Counted from the first letter of the stretch, positions 52,500 to 62,357 are shown. The stretch: 64,000 bases of DNA from Solibacillus sp040273735 (GCF_040273735.1 NZ_JBELZM010000005.1:62001-126000), one strand, 5' to 3'. The notes: generated from the sequence alone by a model not told the origin. Made by a program: numbers and translations.

Positions 52500-54137
52500 G
52501 TGTTAAACGATAAATATAAAATTATGATGTGTGACCGAATTACTGAAACAATTCAAAGTTGGGAACAGCAAAATACTGTTGAAGAACAGGAAATATATAC
52601 ATTTCTTCATAATTTAAAAGGGACTGCTGGCTCAATTGGGATGGAAGGGCTATCTGAAATTGCAGCAACCAAGCTTGAACTATTAGAAGAAAAAAGCAGC
52701 AAACGTTGGGAAAAAGAAAATTGGAAAGCATTTTTATTTCAAATTGAAGAAACAGTAAGCTTTTTTGAAAAAAATGTGAAGCGCAGTTCCACCGAGGAAC
52801 ATGATCTTCCTTATATAAAAAGGTCGAAAAAAAATAACTTTATACTTGTAATTGACGATGATATTGTGTTTGCTTCGTATATTAAGAATATTTTAGAATC
52901 AAAAGGTTTTATGGTCATTGTTGCCCATAATGGGAAACGGGGTTTAGAACTAATTTATGAGTTGAATCCGGCCCTCGTGTTTTTAGATATCAAATTACCG
53001 GATATCAACGGTTTTTCCATATTGGAGAATATTAATAAAATTAAGTCTAACCATATGTTTGTTACAATCATGAGTGTCGATGACAGTAAAGGGAACCGTA
53101 CAAAGGCATATGATCTAGGTGCGCTTGATTTTATAAAGAAACCTCTGGATGCCGATATTTTAATTTCATATGTAAGAAACCGTCTAGTTTTTAAGCAGGC
53201 GCTTGAACTTTCTATTATGACAGATGAATTGACACAACTTTATAACCGGAAATATATGAATACCCAACTGGAATTTTTAATTGAGCATTTTGAAAAAAGA
53301 GGCGAAGAGTTTTCCATAGCGATTGCTGACATCGATTTCTTTAAGAATATAAATGATACATATGGCCACATTGTTGGTGATGAAGTATTAAAAGGCTTTT
53401 CGAATCTGATCATGTCGGCAAAACGGCAGGAAGATATTCTTTTCCGGTTTGGTGGAGAAGAATTTGTTCTAGTTATGCCAAATACGTCAAAAAATACAGC
53501 TTTCAGTATTATGGAACGTTTGCGTACGATTGTTGGAAAACAGCCGTTTAAAGGGAATGAACAATCGTTTAATATTACGTTTTCTTCAGGAATTGCGGAA
53601 ATTAATCATCAAAATAAACACCCAAAAGCATTGATCGAACAGGCGGATCAGGCATTGTACAAAGCGAAGTCATCCGGAAGAAATCAAACGGTTCTATTTA
53701 CTAAAGAAGAACAAATCAGCAAGAAGCAGAAATTGAAGCTTATTGTCATCGATGATGTAGCTATTATACGTAACTTAGTGACGAACTATTTTCATAAACT
53801 ACAAGTACCGGAAGAGTTTACGATGGAAATTGCTGCCTATGAAAATGGTGTAAAATTTTTGGAGTCGAATTGGTATGAACAAAATACAAAATATATTATT
53901 TTACTAGATGGCATGATGCCGCAAATGGATGGGATGAATGTACTGAAAAAAATCCGCGAAGAGTATTCTTCAAATGACGTCATTGTTTCGATGCTGACAG
54001 GCCGCAATGACGAGGAATATGTATTGGAAGCTCTTGCAAACGGAGCGGATGATTTCATCGTAAAACCATTTAATATCGCGGATGTAACAAACCGTATGCT
54101 TCAATTAGCCAATCAATTGTTTTTAAAAGCCCGGTAA
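52500..54137 (+). CDS. Hpt-REC-GGDEF-REC diguanylate cyclase
   Basis: A 545-aa signalling protein: Hpt domain with His37 (HNLKGTAGSIG), receiver 1 with Asp163 (FLDIKLPDING), a GGDEF domain with active-site GGEEF (318-322) and an intact inhibitory site RQED (309-312), then receiver 2 with Asp470 (LLDGMMPQMDG). It should make c-di-GMP under phosphorelay control. It starts at GTG after TAGGGGAT. It is first in an operon with a REC protein and a hybrid kinase. Confidence 0.92.
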   Translation: MLNDKYKIMMCDRITETIQSWEQQNTVEEQEIYTFLHNLKGTAGSIGMEGLSEIAATKLELLEEKSSKRWEKENWKAFLFQIEETVSFFEKNVKRSSTEEHDLPYIKRSKKNNFILVIDDDIVFASYIKNILESKGFMVIVAHNGKRGLELIYELNPALVFLDIKLPDINGFSILENINKIKSNHMFVTIMSVDDSKGNRTKAYDLGALDFIKKPLDADILISYVRNRLVFKQALELSIMTDELTQLYNRKYMNTQLEFLIEHFEKRGEEFSIAIADIDFFKNINDTYGHIVGDEVLKGFSNLIMSAKRQEDILFRFGGEEFVLVMPNTSKNTAFSIMERLRTIVGKQPFKGNEQSFNITFSSGIAEINHQNKHPKALIEQADQALYKAKSSGRNQTVLFTKEEQISKKQKLKLIVIDDVAIIRNLVTNYFHKLQVPEEFTMEIAAYENGVKFLESNWYEQNTKYIILLDGMMPQMDGMNVLKKIREEYSSNDVIVSMLTGRNDEEYVLEALANGADDFIVKPFNIADVTNRMLQLANQLFLKAR

Positions 54138-54154
54138 AAGAAAGGAATTCAACG

Positions 54155-54535
54155 ATGAATAGAATTTTAGTAGTAGATGATGAAGAGATTTTAAGAATGC
54201 TTATTTGTGATACATTGGAAAGTTTTGATTTTACAATCGATGAAGCTGAAAATGGATTAGAGGCTTTGGAAAGAATGAAGGAAAATAACTATGATCTTAT
54301 TATCCTTGATTATATGATGCCTCATTTTACAGGGCTGGAAGTAATTGAAAAGCTTTCGGATGAGTATAAGGCGAATACAACAATCGTTATGCTGACAGCA
54401 AAATCACAGGAAGCCGACCGCCAGCTGGCATTGGATAAAGGTGCACAATATTTCATTTCCAAGCCATTTAGCCCGATAAAGCTGATTTCATTTGTAGAGG
54501 AGCTCATCAATGCCGAGACTGATTCCGACATTTAA
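54155..54535 (+). CDS. Stand-alone response regulator receiver
   Basis: A 126-aa CheY-like receiver: acid pair VVDDEE, phospho-accepting Asp52 (LDYMMPHFTG), LTAKS and KPFSP with the switch Lys. There is no output domain, so it likely shuttles phosphate between the hybrid kinase and the Hpt domain or binds a partner. SD AAAGGAA. It overlaps the kinase gene by 26 bp. Confidence 0.9.
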   Translation: MNRILVVDDEEILRMLICDTLESFDFTIDEAENGLEALERMKENNYDLIILDYMMPHFTGLEVIEKLSDEYKANTTIVMLTAKSQEADRQLALDKGAQYFISKPFSPIKLISFVEELINAETDSDI

Positions 54536-57326
54536 GAAAAACATACGTAATCAATTTGTCCGTATGCTTTGGTCCATGATAATATTATTTTCCATTATTG
54601 TTGGGGCATTTTTCATTTATACGAACATTACAAATGAGCGGCTAATCAGCGAGCGGGAGGCGATTAGCGAGAAAGAGCAGCTCGTTCGGAAAATGAATGA
54701 AAGCTTTAATGATATATTTTTCCGTGCAAGAGGCTATTATGCATTCAAAGACGAAAATGAACTGAACATTTTATATGATCAAATGTCGGAATTTGAAATT
54801 GAGCTGCAAAAATTTGGGGAATTGCCTCTATCCAGCGAGGAAAACCTTCTCTATGAAGAGTTGAATCAATTTATAGTGACTTATCGAAATGAAATATTGC
54901 CTAAAGCCGTTTCCTATGTGAAAGCTGATAATTATGAAGCGCTGCGTGAATTATCAAATAGCGGTGCGAATGAATCAGTAAACAGTTTTATAGCGTATAC
55001 AAAAAGTTATACAACGGAAACGGATATTGTTGTAAACGATCATTTTAATCGAACGCTTGAACAAATAAAATTTTTAACCGCACTTTGTATTTTTCTATTT
55101 ATCACGGTATTTATAATTATTGGATATATTTTGAAAAGGGTTATCCGAAATCTGATTTCTCCAATTGAGAAATTGACGACCGCAACAGATGCTTTTGCAA
55201 CTGGGGACTATGTTGACATTACGCCATTAAAAAATAAAGAAGATGAGCTTGGGGTATTGGCGACTTCCTTTTATAATATGACCCGATCGATTCAAGAGAA
55301 AGAAGAAGTACTGACAACGCAAAATGAAGAATTGATGGCACAGCAGGATGAACTTCAAGGCAATCAAGAACAATTACAGCAATCATTAAGCCATTTACAG
55401 CAATATAACGAACTGAATCATGTACTGACTTTTACATTGGATAAAGAGAAGCTGTTACAGGACTTACACAACTATTTACGCAGTATTTATGGGTTCGATT
55501 CGAGTTTAATGTATTTGATCGACAGCGGTGAATTCATATCAAAAGGATTGGCGCAAGAAACGACAGAACACTTAATCAAAAACCTGGAAATTGACAAGGT
55601 TGCAAGACTCAAGGAAGAAAAGACATTTGTCATTTGTCGTGAGGTGAAGTCGGCAAGCAATATAGCCAATGCAACTTATAACGACTATGATATATATACT
55701 TGTATCCTGAATTCCCAAAATAAACTTGTCGCTATTTTAATGGCTACAAGAGAAGGGCGGAGTTTCTCGAGCAAGGAGTTAACCGACATCAATGGACATA
55801 TGAACCAAGCTTCCATTGCGTTCGAAAGAATATTCATGTATGAAGAAGTGGAACGCTCGAGAAAGATGAATCAGACAATCATTGATACAACCAATGAAGG
55901 AATTCAATTTGTTTCGAAATATGGGGATGTACTGCTTCTTAATAAAGCTTTATTTAATATTATTCGTTATCCGTATACAGAAATTGACGATAAAGTGCCA
56001 CAACAAGTATGGCTGAAGCATTTTCAGAAAATCGCTGAAGAGTCGGATGAGCTCGTTTACTTCCTGAAAATTGCGATTATCGAAGAGTTTACAAATACGA
56101 GAACGATGCGTTACTCCATTCAACAAGATGGTACCAGTCCGGTTTTTGTGGAGGTTTATGCAACAAGTGTATTTGAAGGTGACGAAAAAGTAGGGACGAT
56201 GTTTGTTCATCGCGATATTACGAGCGAATATGAAGTGGATATGATGAAGTCTGAGCTTGTAAGTACAGTAAGCCATGAATTACGTACTCCGCTTTCAAGT
56301 GTGCTTGGATTTACAGAACTGCTTTTGGCAAAAGAAATTAAGCCGGACCGTCAGAAGAAATATATAGAAACAATCCATAAAGAAGCAAAACGACTTACAA
56401 ACTTAATTAACGATTTCTTAGATATACAACGAATCGAATCAGGACAACAAGTGTATTCAATGAACAAAGTTTCATTAACTACCTTAATTGATGAAGTATT
56501 GAAAAACTTCCAGATGGATTCAATGCATACTATACGAATTGAAGATGAAACGACAGATGCATTTGTGAATGCAGATGAAGAGCGTATTGTCCAGCTATTG
56601 TTCAATTTAATCGGCAATGCGATAAAATTTTCCCCTAATGGCGGCGAAATAACAATTGGAGTGAAAAATATTGATGAGACTGTGCAAGTTTCCATTCAAG
56701 ATTGCGGAATTGGTATTCCGAAAAGTGCGATTCCATCATTATTTCAAAAATTTAAGCGAGTGGACAACAGTTCTCGACGCAAAATCGGCGGCACTGGATT
56801 AGGACTTGCGTTAAGTAAAGAAATTATATCCAAGCATAAAGGGGATATATGGCTTGAATCGGAGGAAGGGACAGGAACGACTGTTTTCTTCACATTGCCA
56901 TTGTATGACCAAGAAATAGCAGAAAACCGAAATGAGCTGTCTGAAGAAAAAACGATATCAAATCGTACGGTAATGATTGTTGAAGATGATTTGAGTTTAG
57001 CGTTATTACTTTCGGAAGAGCTGAAAAACAAAGGTTTCACCATCATTTATCATGATGATCTAAAACGAGCCTATGATGATGCCATTCAAATTCCATTAGT
57101 AGGTATTGTCATTGATTTAATAATGGGAGAAGATATGGATGGATGGGATTTAGTCGAAGCTTTAAGAAATCATAAAAATACAAAGGAAATTCCAATTATT
57201 ATTTCCTCTGCATTGGACAAATCAAGCATTAACGTTGATAAATACAATGTTGAAGAGTATTTTACAAAGCCCTATCCACCAGAAGAACTTTCAACACTTT
57301 TATTAAAATTCGTGAATGATAAATAA
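54510..57326 (+). CDS. Hybrid sensor histidine kinase
   Basis: A 938-aa kinase: TM1 (about 18-37), extracellular helical sensor (38-187), TM2 (about 188-208), HAMP, a Gln/Glu-rich coiled coil (about 263-305), GAF-like domain, PAS domain (about 455-570), HisKA with His589 (TVSHELRTPLSS), HATPase (GGTGLGLALSKEI) and a C-terminal receiver with Asp869 (VIDLIMGEDMDGWD). It likely starts a relay through its receiver to the Hpt of the diguanylate cyclase. SD GAGGAG lies in the preceding gene. Confidence 0.92.
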   Translation: MPRLIPTFKKNIRNQFVRMLWSMIILFSIIVGAFFIYTNITNERLISEREAISEKEQLVRKMNESFNDIFFRARGYYAFKDENELNILYDQMSEFEIELQKFGELPLSSEENLLYEELNQFIVTYRNEILPKAVSYVKADNYEALRELSNSGANESVNSFIAYTKSYTTETDIVVNDHFNRTLEQIKFLTALCIFLFITVFIIIGYILKRVIRNLISPIEKLTTATDAFATGDYVDITPLKNKEDELGVLATSFYNMTRSIQEKEEVLTTQNEELMAQQDELQGNQEQLQQSLSHLQQYNELNHVLTFTLDKEKLLQDLHNYLRSIYGFDSSLMYLIDSGEFISKGLAQETTEHLIKNLEIDKVARLKEEKTFVICREVKSASNIANATYNDYDIYTCILNSQNKLVAILMATREGRSFSSKELTDINGHMNQASIAFERIFMYEEVERSRKMNQTIIDTTNEGIQFVSKYGDVLLLNKALFNIIRYPYTEIDDKVPQQVWLKHFQKIAEESDELVYFLKIAIIEEFTNTRTMRYSIQQDGTSPVFVEVYATSVFEGDEKVGTMFVHRDITSEYEVDMMKSELVSTVSHELRTPLSSVLGFTELLLAKEIKPDRQKKYIETIHKEAKRLTNLINDFLDIQRIESGQQVYSMNKVSLTTLIDEVLKNFQMDSMHTIRIEDETTDAFVNADEERIVQLLFNLIGNAIKFSPNGGEITIGVKNIDETVQVSIQDCGIGIPKSAIPSLFQKFKRVDNSSRRKIGGTGLGLALSKEIISKHKGDIWLESEEGTGTTVFFTLPLYDQEIAENRNELSEEKTISNRTVMIVEDDLSLALLLSEELKNKGFTIIYHDDLKRAYDDAIQIPLVGIVIDLIMGEDMDGWDLVEALRNHKNTKEIPIIISSALDKSSINVDKYNVEEYFTKPYPPEELSTLLLKFVNDK

Positions 57327-57354
57327 AGAATATACATGGAAAGGAGGTGGGGGA

Positions 57355-58587
57355 ATGACGGCGAGAATTATTTTCCATTTGGATATGAACAGTTTTTATG
57401 CATCTGTCGAACAGGCACATGATCCGAGTCTAAAAGGGAAACCGATAGCTGTAGCGGGGAATGCAAAGGAGCGGCGCGGCATTATTGTAACAAGTTCATA
57501 TGAGGCCCGTGCGAAAGGAATTTATACTACGATGAATGTCGCAGAAGCAAAGCGCAAATGTCCGGAACTCCTCCTACTGCCTCCTGATTTCCCGAAATAC
57601 CGCGCAGCAAGTTCGGCGATTTTTTCCATACTCCGAAGCTATACGGATTTAGTGGAACCTGTATCTATTGATGAAGGCTATTTGGATGTAACGGAGCGCT
57701 CCAAATCACAGCATCCGCTCCAACTAGCAGAGGAAATTCAGCAGCGTATTTTACATGAACTCGATTTGCCTTGCTCGATTGGTATTGCCCCTAACAAGTT
57801 TCTTGCAAAAACCGCTTCTAACATGAAAAAGCCGCTCGGAATTACGATTCTTAGAATTCGCGAGCTGCCGGAGCTATTATGGCCGCAGGAAGTCGTGACA
57901 ATGCACGGGGTAGGGGAGAAAACAGCAAAGAAGTTAAATACGATTAATATTTTTACAATCGGTGATTTGGCGCAAGCGGATGAACGGCTGTTAATACGGA
58001 GTTTAGGGAAAAACGGGGCTAGACTCATCAAACGTGCAAACGGCATTGATTCGCGGGCGGTTGATCCGAACGCTATATTTGATACGAAAAGCGTCGGGAA
58101 TTCGACGACACTCCCAAGGGATGAAACCGAATATTATATTTTGAAAGAAACTTTTGAAAAGCTGAGCAGAAGTGTATCCGAGCGTCTGAAAGTAAAATAT
58201 TTGGCTGGGACAACGGTGACGATTCAAATACGCAATTTCGACTGGCAAAATGCTTCGCGCAGTAAAACATTGCGGAACGCTGTTAATCAGGCAGATGAAA
58301 TATTTGAAATTGCGTGGAAGCTGTTTACCGAAAATTGGGATGAAACACCTGTCAGACTGATCGGAATTACTGTTTCCAATGTTGTCGATCAATCCGAATT
58401 GACCCAGCAGCTCAGTCTTTTTAATTTTGAACAGCATATTAAAGATGAACCGATTTTGGAACTTGTCGATACAATTGAGAAAAAGTTCGGAAAAGGAACC
58501 ATTAAACGCGGTGTTCGGGTAAAATCAAAAAGCTACGCCTCGAAAACAAGTTTCAGTAAGGACTTTCTGGAGGATCATACGAATTAA
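57355..58587 (+). CDS. dinB: DNA polymerase IV
   Basis: A 410-aa Y-family polymerase for translesion synthesis. Catalytic acids are Asp10 (DMNSFYASVEQ) and Asp106-Glu107 (SIDEGYLD). The thumb HhH MHGVGEKTAKKLN is present, and a beta-clamp-binding motif QLSLF lies near the C-terminus. The start is the ATG after AAAGGAGGTGGGG, 28 bp after the kinase stop. No LexA box was found before it, so it may be read from the signalling operon. Confidence 0.93.
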   Translation: MTARIIFHLDMNSFYASVEQAHDPSLKGKPIAVAGNAKERRGIIVTSSYEARAKGIYTTMNVAEAKRKCPELLLLPPDFPKYRAASSAIFSILRSYTDLVEPVSIDEGYLDVTERSKSQHPLQLAEEIQQRILHELDLPCSIGIAPNKFLAKTASNMKKPLGITILRIRELPELLWPQEVVTMHGVGEKTAKKLNTINIFTIGDLAQADERLLIRSLGKNGARLIKRANGIDSRAVDPNAIFDTKSVGNSTTLPRDETEYYILKETFEKLSRSVSERLKVKYLAGTTVTIQIRNFDWQNASRSKTLRNAVNQADEIFEIAWKLFTENWDETPVRLIGITVSNVVDQSELTQQLSLFNFEQHIKDEPILELVDTIEKKFGKGTIKRGVRVKSKSYASKTSFSKDFLEDHTN

Positions 58588-58640
58588 TCGCAAGTTGTAT
58601 TATAGAGGAACCTCTAATACAGCTTGCGATTTTTAATTTT
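58586..58640 (+). terminator. Terminator after dinB
   Basis: A long stem of about 20 bp, from AATCGCAAG to CTTGCGATT with small bulges, followed by TTTAATTTT. Confidence 0.85.
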
Positions 58641-58744
58641 CTCCAAACTCGTACATTGTATTGTGAGAATAATTTTCATTTAGTTAGGTGACTACGAAAG
58701 ACCCATGCTATAATAGGATTGATATTATGCTTCAGGAGGACACT

Positions 58745-60229
58745 ATGCGTATACATCCTATCCGATTTTTACGAAAAATGGGCTTACTCGACGGGATTTC
58801 GCTCATTACATTATTACTTATTTCCATGCCGCTTAAGTATTTCGCGGATTTACCGCAATTCGTGACGGTAAATGGCAGCATACATGGCGGTATTTTTATA
58901 GCTTATTTTCTCGCAATTGTCATCGTGCAACTGCGTATTCAATGGCATATCGGCTGGTCATTGTTAAGCGTGTTGGTCGCATTTATTCCATTTGGTAATT
59001 TTCTATTCGACTATCAATTGAAAAAATTGCAGCCATCATTACATACAAAGCCATTTCCGAAACATTGGCTCGTTTATGCCATCATTTTCTTCTCCTTTTT
59101 CGATTTGTTCGTCCAATTGCCGATTATGAGTACATATGCATTGTCAGTCGGCGCAACAACATTTATCGCGGGGATCGTCGTTGGACTTTATTCATTTATG
59201 AATACATTCGGAAATATCTTTTCCGGAATTTTCACCGATAAAATTGGGGCATTTCGCATATTAGTATTCGGCTTGTTTACGTCTGCAATTTCGCTCTTAT
59301 GCTACCAGCTTGTCGATAATGCGACGGCCCTTTTAATCGTCCGCTGTATTCACGGGTTCAGCAGCGGGTTTATTACTCCGGCGGCCTTTACATTGCTTGC
59401 AAATATGCGTGCATCCAACGAACAGGGAAGCGGAAGCGCGGTTACAGGTTCGTTTGTCGGCATTGCGGCAATTGTCGGTCCGGCTTCAAGCGGTATTCTA
59501 GCAAGTAAAATTTCAGTGCCGAATGTGCTAGCAATCGTTGCACTATATGGCATTGTCTTATTGGTCGGCTTGTTCCTGTTTTTACGCAAATCACCATTAC
59601 CAAAACGGAGAAAACAGCAGGCAACCGAAAAGTTCAATTGGAACAGCGGTATTTTAAAAGCATATGGCGGCGCATTTTTCCTTATGTTTTCACAAGGTGT
59701 TCTCGCGTATTTATTACCGATTTACGTTCAAGGTTTAGGGTATGGCTCCCGAGTATCCGGTACATTACTAAGTGTATTCGGAATTGTCGCTGTCCTGATC
59801 TTTATATTACCGACGAACAAAATTTTCGATTACTTAAATCCGCAAGTTACCTTGTTTGTCGGTGTGCTATTACTAGGACTAGCTCAAATCGGCATCGGTC
59901 TGAAAACAGAATTGTCATGGCTGTATGCAATACTGGCACTTTACGGTATCGGCTTTGCGTTTTTATTCCCTTCTATTAATGCCATATTAATTGAAGCAAC
60001 GACTGAACAAACTCGCGGGAAAGCATACGGTTATTTTTACGCGTTTTTCTCTATAGGAGTGGTCGCAGGGTCTTCACTATTAGGTGCACTTGATTTGGTA
60101 GGAACATCAGGTTTTGTATTTACAGGAACATTATTGTTTAGTTTCTGTATCGTTGTTCTTTATTCATTTATGAAATCGGGTGCGGCATTCGTGAAAGTTC
60201 AGCATAAAGAAAAAATGCATCATTCATAA
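58745..60229 (+). CDS. DUF3817-MFS fusion transporter
   Basis: A 494-aa membrane protein in two parts. Residues about 12-95 match DUF3817 (GLLDGISLITLLLISMPLKY, SIHGGIFIAYF, AFIPFGNFLFD), a three-TM domain usually encoded alone. Residues about 105-490 are a 12-TM major facilitator (FTDKIGAFRILV loop, VRCIHGFSSGFITPAAF). The start chosen is the ATG after CAGGAGG. The cargo is unknown. The single open frame with no internal SD at the junction argues for a true fusion. Confidence 0.82.
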   Translation: MRIHPIRFLRKMGLLDGISLITLLLISMPLKYFADLPQFVTVNGSIHGGIFIAYFLAIVIVQLRIQWHIGWSLLSVLVAFIPFGNFLFDYQLKKLQPSLHTKPFPKHWLVYAIIFFSFFDLFVQLPIMSTYALSVGATTFIAGIVVGLYSFMNTFGNIFSGIFTDKIGAFRILVFGLFTSAISLLCYQLVDNATALLIVRCIHGFSSGFITPAAFTLLANMRASNEQGSGSAVTGSFVGIAAIVGPASSGILASKISVPNVLAIVALYGIVLLVGLFLFLRKSPLPKRRKQQATEKFNWNSGILKAYGGAFFLMFSQGVLAYLLPIYVQGLGYGSRVSGTLLSVFGIVAVLIFILPTNKIFDYLNPQVTLFVGVLLLGLAQIGIGLKTELSWLYAILALYGIGFAFLFPSINAILIEATTEQTRGKAYGYFYAFFSIGVVAGSSLLGALDLVGTSGFVFTGTLLFSFCIVVLYSFMKSGAAFVKVQHKEKMHHS

Positions 60230-60347
60230 ATACATTGTTTTCCGTTTTGAAAGATATTTCTTTCTAATGCGCTTTAAACAATAGTCATGTATACTGGACT
60301 AGGTGATTTTTTAATGGGCGAATATGGAATCGAAAGGAATTATAAAC

Positions 60348-60797
60348 ATGGTACAATTACATTTAGAAGTTTTAGAACGATGCAGTAAAGAAACAGAAGA
60401 TACTATTACAGCAGAAAGCAACGCATTTGCATCAACACCAATTCACTATTTAAAGGACAATCAAGGGGAATTTATTTACGTGGAATGTGCACAATTCAAC
60501 GATATTCGAATTGATGCGGTAGCACTTGAATTTGATGATGCATTTAATCTGTATACGGCATTATTCGGCTTGAAACTGCAAAAGAAACATAGTGAAGTAA
60601 TTCGTCAATATTTGAAAGACAATGTGAAATCTGCATTAGGAAGCAGCAGTGCAGCGTTCTCTGGTCAAGAAGGACTTTGGGAACTGAACATTGCGGTTGA
60701 CTGCATTGAGGGCTTCCATGAGAAGATGACTCTTACAGAAGTTTGTGAAATGCTTTATCAATTTGTTGCGCAATTAATAACGACAGTCGAGAAATAA
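60348..60797 (+). CDS. Hypothetical 149-aa cytosolic protein
   Basis: A soluble acidic protein starting MVQLHLEVLERCSKE with no recognised catalytic motif. SD AAAGGA. Its stop codon abuts the ATG of the following methyltransferase (TAAATG), so the two are made together and may act together. Confidence 0.65.
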   Translation: MVQLHLEVLERCSKETEDTITAESNAFASTPIHYLKDNQGEFIYVECAQFNDIRIDAVALEFDDAFNLYTALFGLKLQKKHSEVIRQYLKDNVKSALGSSSAAFSGQEGLWELNIAVDCIEGFHEKMTLTEVCEMLYQFVAQLITTVEK

Positions 60798-61736
60798 ATG
60801 ACGCAAAAATATTTATATAGTTTTACTTGGCAAAGAGATGAATATGATCTTTCACGTTTGGAAATGCGCACATTTTTTAACTTTCACGTGGAAGGAAATG
60901 TTCTAATTAGTCAAGAAAGAATAGAGCCGAGTCGTAGTCCGTATATGCGTTCACGTTTGGCCGTTTTCTATGAAGCGAGTTCAATAGAACAGCTGATAGA
61001 AATGGCGGCACAGCTGGAGCTTGGACAAAAGACGTTTAAAATTCATTGTTTAAACAATAGTGCTGATGGAATTCAGCCAAAACTGAACCGCTCGATGCGA
61101 AACGACTATATGATTCGTGTCAGCTCGGCAATCAATGCCGAACCGGATCTGGAAAAGCCGGACGTAGTATTGGGACTTGTCTGCCATGAGGAGCGCTTTT
61201 ATTTAGGCAAGCTTACATACGGTGAAGCGGTTTGGCTGAAGCATATGCAGAAGCCTGAAATGTATTCAACAGCACTGAGTACACGGGATGCCCGTGCGAT
61301 CGTCAATATCGCGGTACCGTTTCCGGACGGACTAAAGGTGATTGATCCTTGCTGCGGCATCGGTACGGTGCTTGTGGAAGCGATGAGTATGGGCATTGCG
61401 ATTGAAGGACGCGACATCAATAAACGTGTTGTTTGGGGGTCCCATATTAATCTCCGCTATTTCGGATATGAACCGAATGTGGAAATCGGTCCAATTGAAG
61501 AGGCGAATGTAGGATATGACGTCGCAATTATTGATATGCCGTACAATTTATTTACGCATATTACGGGTGAGCTGCAGCAAAGCATCATTACAAATGCCCG
61601 TCGGATCGCAAAACGGGTCATCATTGTGACAATCGAATCGATGGACGATAAAATCCACGAAGCCGGTTTAACAATTGTCGATAGAGCCGTATTGAAAAAA
61701 GGGAAATTCGAACGCCAAGTTTTAATATGTGAATAG
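60798..61736 (+). CDS. Putative RNA methylase (UPF0020/TRM11-like)
   Basis: A 312-aa protein: N-terminal region possibly like THUMP, then a SAM-binding DPCCGIGT near residue 180 and the catalytic-type motif DMPYN near residue 250, where N/D-PPY is usual. The MYSTALSTRDARAIVNIA segment is typical of this family. It likely modifies tRNA or rRNA on guanine N2 (inference). It ends with a terminator. Confidence 0.8.
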   Translation: MTQKYLYSFTWQRDEYDLSRLEMRTFFNFHVEGNVLISQERIEPSRSPYMRSRLAVFYEASSIEQLIEMAAQLELGQKTFKIHCLNNSADGIQPKLNRSMRNDYMIRVSSAINAEPDLEKPDVVLGLVCHEERFYLGKLTYGEAVWLKHMQKPEMYSTALSTRDARAIVNIAVPFPDGLKVIDPCCGIGTVLVEAMSMGIAIEGRDINKRVVWGSHINLRYFGYEPNVEIGPIEEANVGYDVAIIDMPYNLFTHITGELQQSIITNARRIAKRVIIVTIESMDDKIHEAGLTIVDRAVLKKGKFERQVLICE

Positions 61737-61740
61737 AAGT

Positions 61741-61785
61741 AACGTTTCAATTCAGTGAATACCTGGATTGGAACGTTTTTTATTT
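61741..61785 (+). terminator. Terminator
   Basis: AACGTTTCAAT pairs with ATTGGAACGTT (one G-U), followed by TTTTTATTT; it touches the mhqR promoter -35. Confidence 0.8.
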
Positions 61786-61830
61786 GACACTGTATTTTAT
61801 ACATGGTATATTTATCTCGAATTAAAGATA
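61784..61830 (+). promoter_or_regulatory. mhqR promoter and MhqR-type operator
   Basis: Perfect TTGACA (61784-61789), 17-bp spacer and TATATT (61807-61812). The operator TATCTCGAATTAAAGATA (61813-61830) follows at once and resembles the B. subtilis MhqR box (TATCTcgaAttcgAGATA), allowing autorepression. Confidence 0.82.
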
Positions 61831-61863
61831 AATGAATTCGTAATAACAGGGAGGAGGTACTTT

Positions 61864-62298
61864 ATGAGTAAATATGACAAGCAATTAAAAGCATTTACTG
61901 TTTTACATCGGGCTCAAACTTCTATCCAAGAAGCGACGAAAAAAGATATCCAACAGCATGATCTGAATTTAACGGAATTTGCCGTAATGGAATTGCTTTA
62001 TCATAAAGGAGATCAGCCTATCCAAATCATCGGTAAAAAAGTATTGATCGCTAGCAGCAGCATTACGTATGTCGTCGATAAACTGGAGAAGAAAAATCTC
62101 GTTGCACGTGTTGCCTGTCCGACAGACCGCCGTGTTACATTTGTATCGTTAACGGATGAAGGAAAACAGATGATTGAATCGATTTTCCCTTCACATGAAG
62201 AGAAGATTGCATCGATTTTTGATGTGTTATCGGATGAAGAGCTGCAAAACTTAACAGACTATTTAAAGCGTGTAGGACACCATGCGAACAAATTATAA
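61864..62298 (+). CDS. mhqR: MarR-family repressor, MhqR-like
   Basis: A 144-aa winged-helix dimer: LTEFAVMELLYHKGDQPIQ, recognition helix ASSSITYVVDKLEKK and wing ACPTDRRVTFVSLT. B. subtilis MhqR represses dioxygenase and esterase genes until quinones or related electrophiles appear. No cysteine lies in the sensing position usual for redox MarRs; the only Cys is in the wing (VACPTD). SD GGGAGGAGG. Confidence 0.86.
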   Translation: MSKYDKQLKAFTVLHRAQTSIQEATKKDIQQHDLNLTEFAVMELLYHKGDQPIQIIGKKVLIASSSITYVVDKLEKKNLVARVACPTDRRVTFVSLTDEGKQMIESIFPSHEEKIASIFDVLSDEELQNLTDYLKRVGHHANKL

Positions 62299-62341
62299 AG
62301 TGAGTACAAGCAACGGGTTCGGTGCATTTTTCTTAAACTAA

Positions 62342-62357
62342 TATCTCGATATCGAGA
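62342..62357. promoter_or_regulatory. MhqR-type operator before the dioxygenase gene
   Basis: TATCTCGATATCGAGA contains the perfect palindrome TCTCGATATCGAGA, matching the mhqR operator, and overlaps a TAATAT -10-like hexamer. Confidence 0.8.

Noticed and set aside
57316..57360. LexA/DinR box before dinB
   Set aside because: No CGAAC-N4-GTTCG-type sequence is visible in the gap or in the end of the kinase gene.
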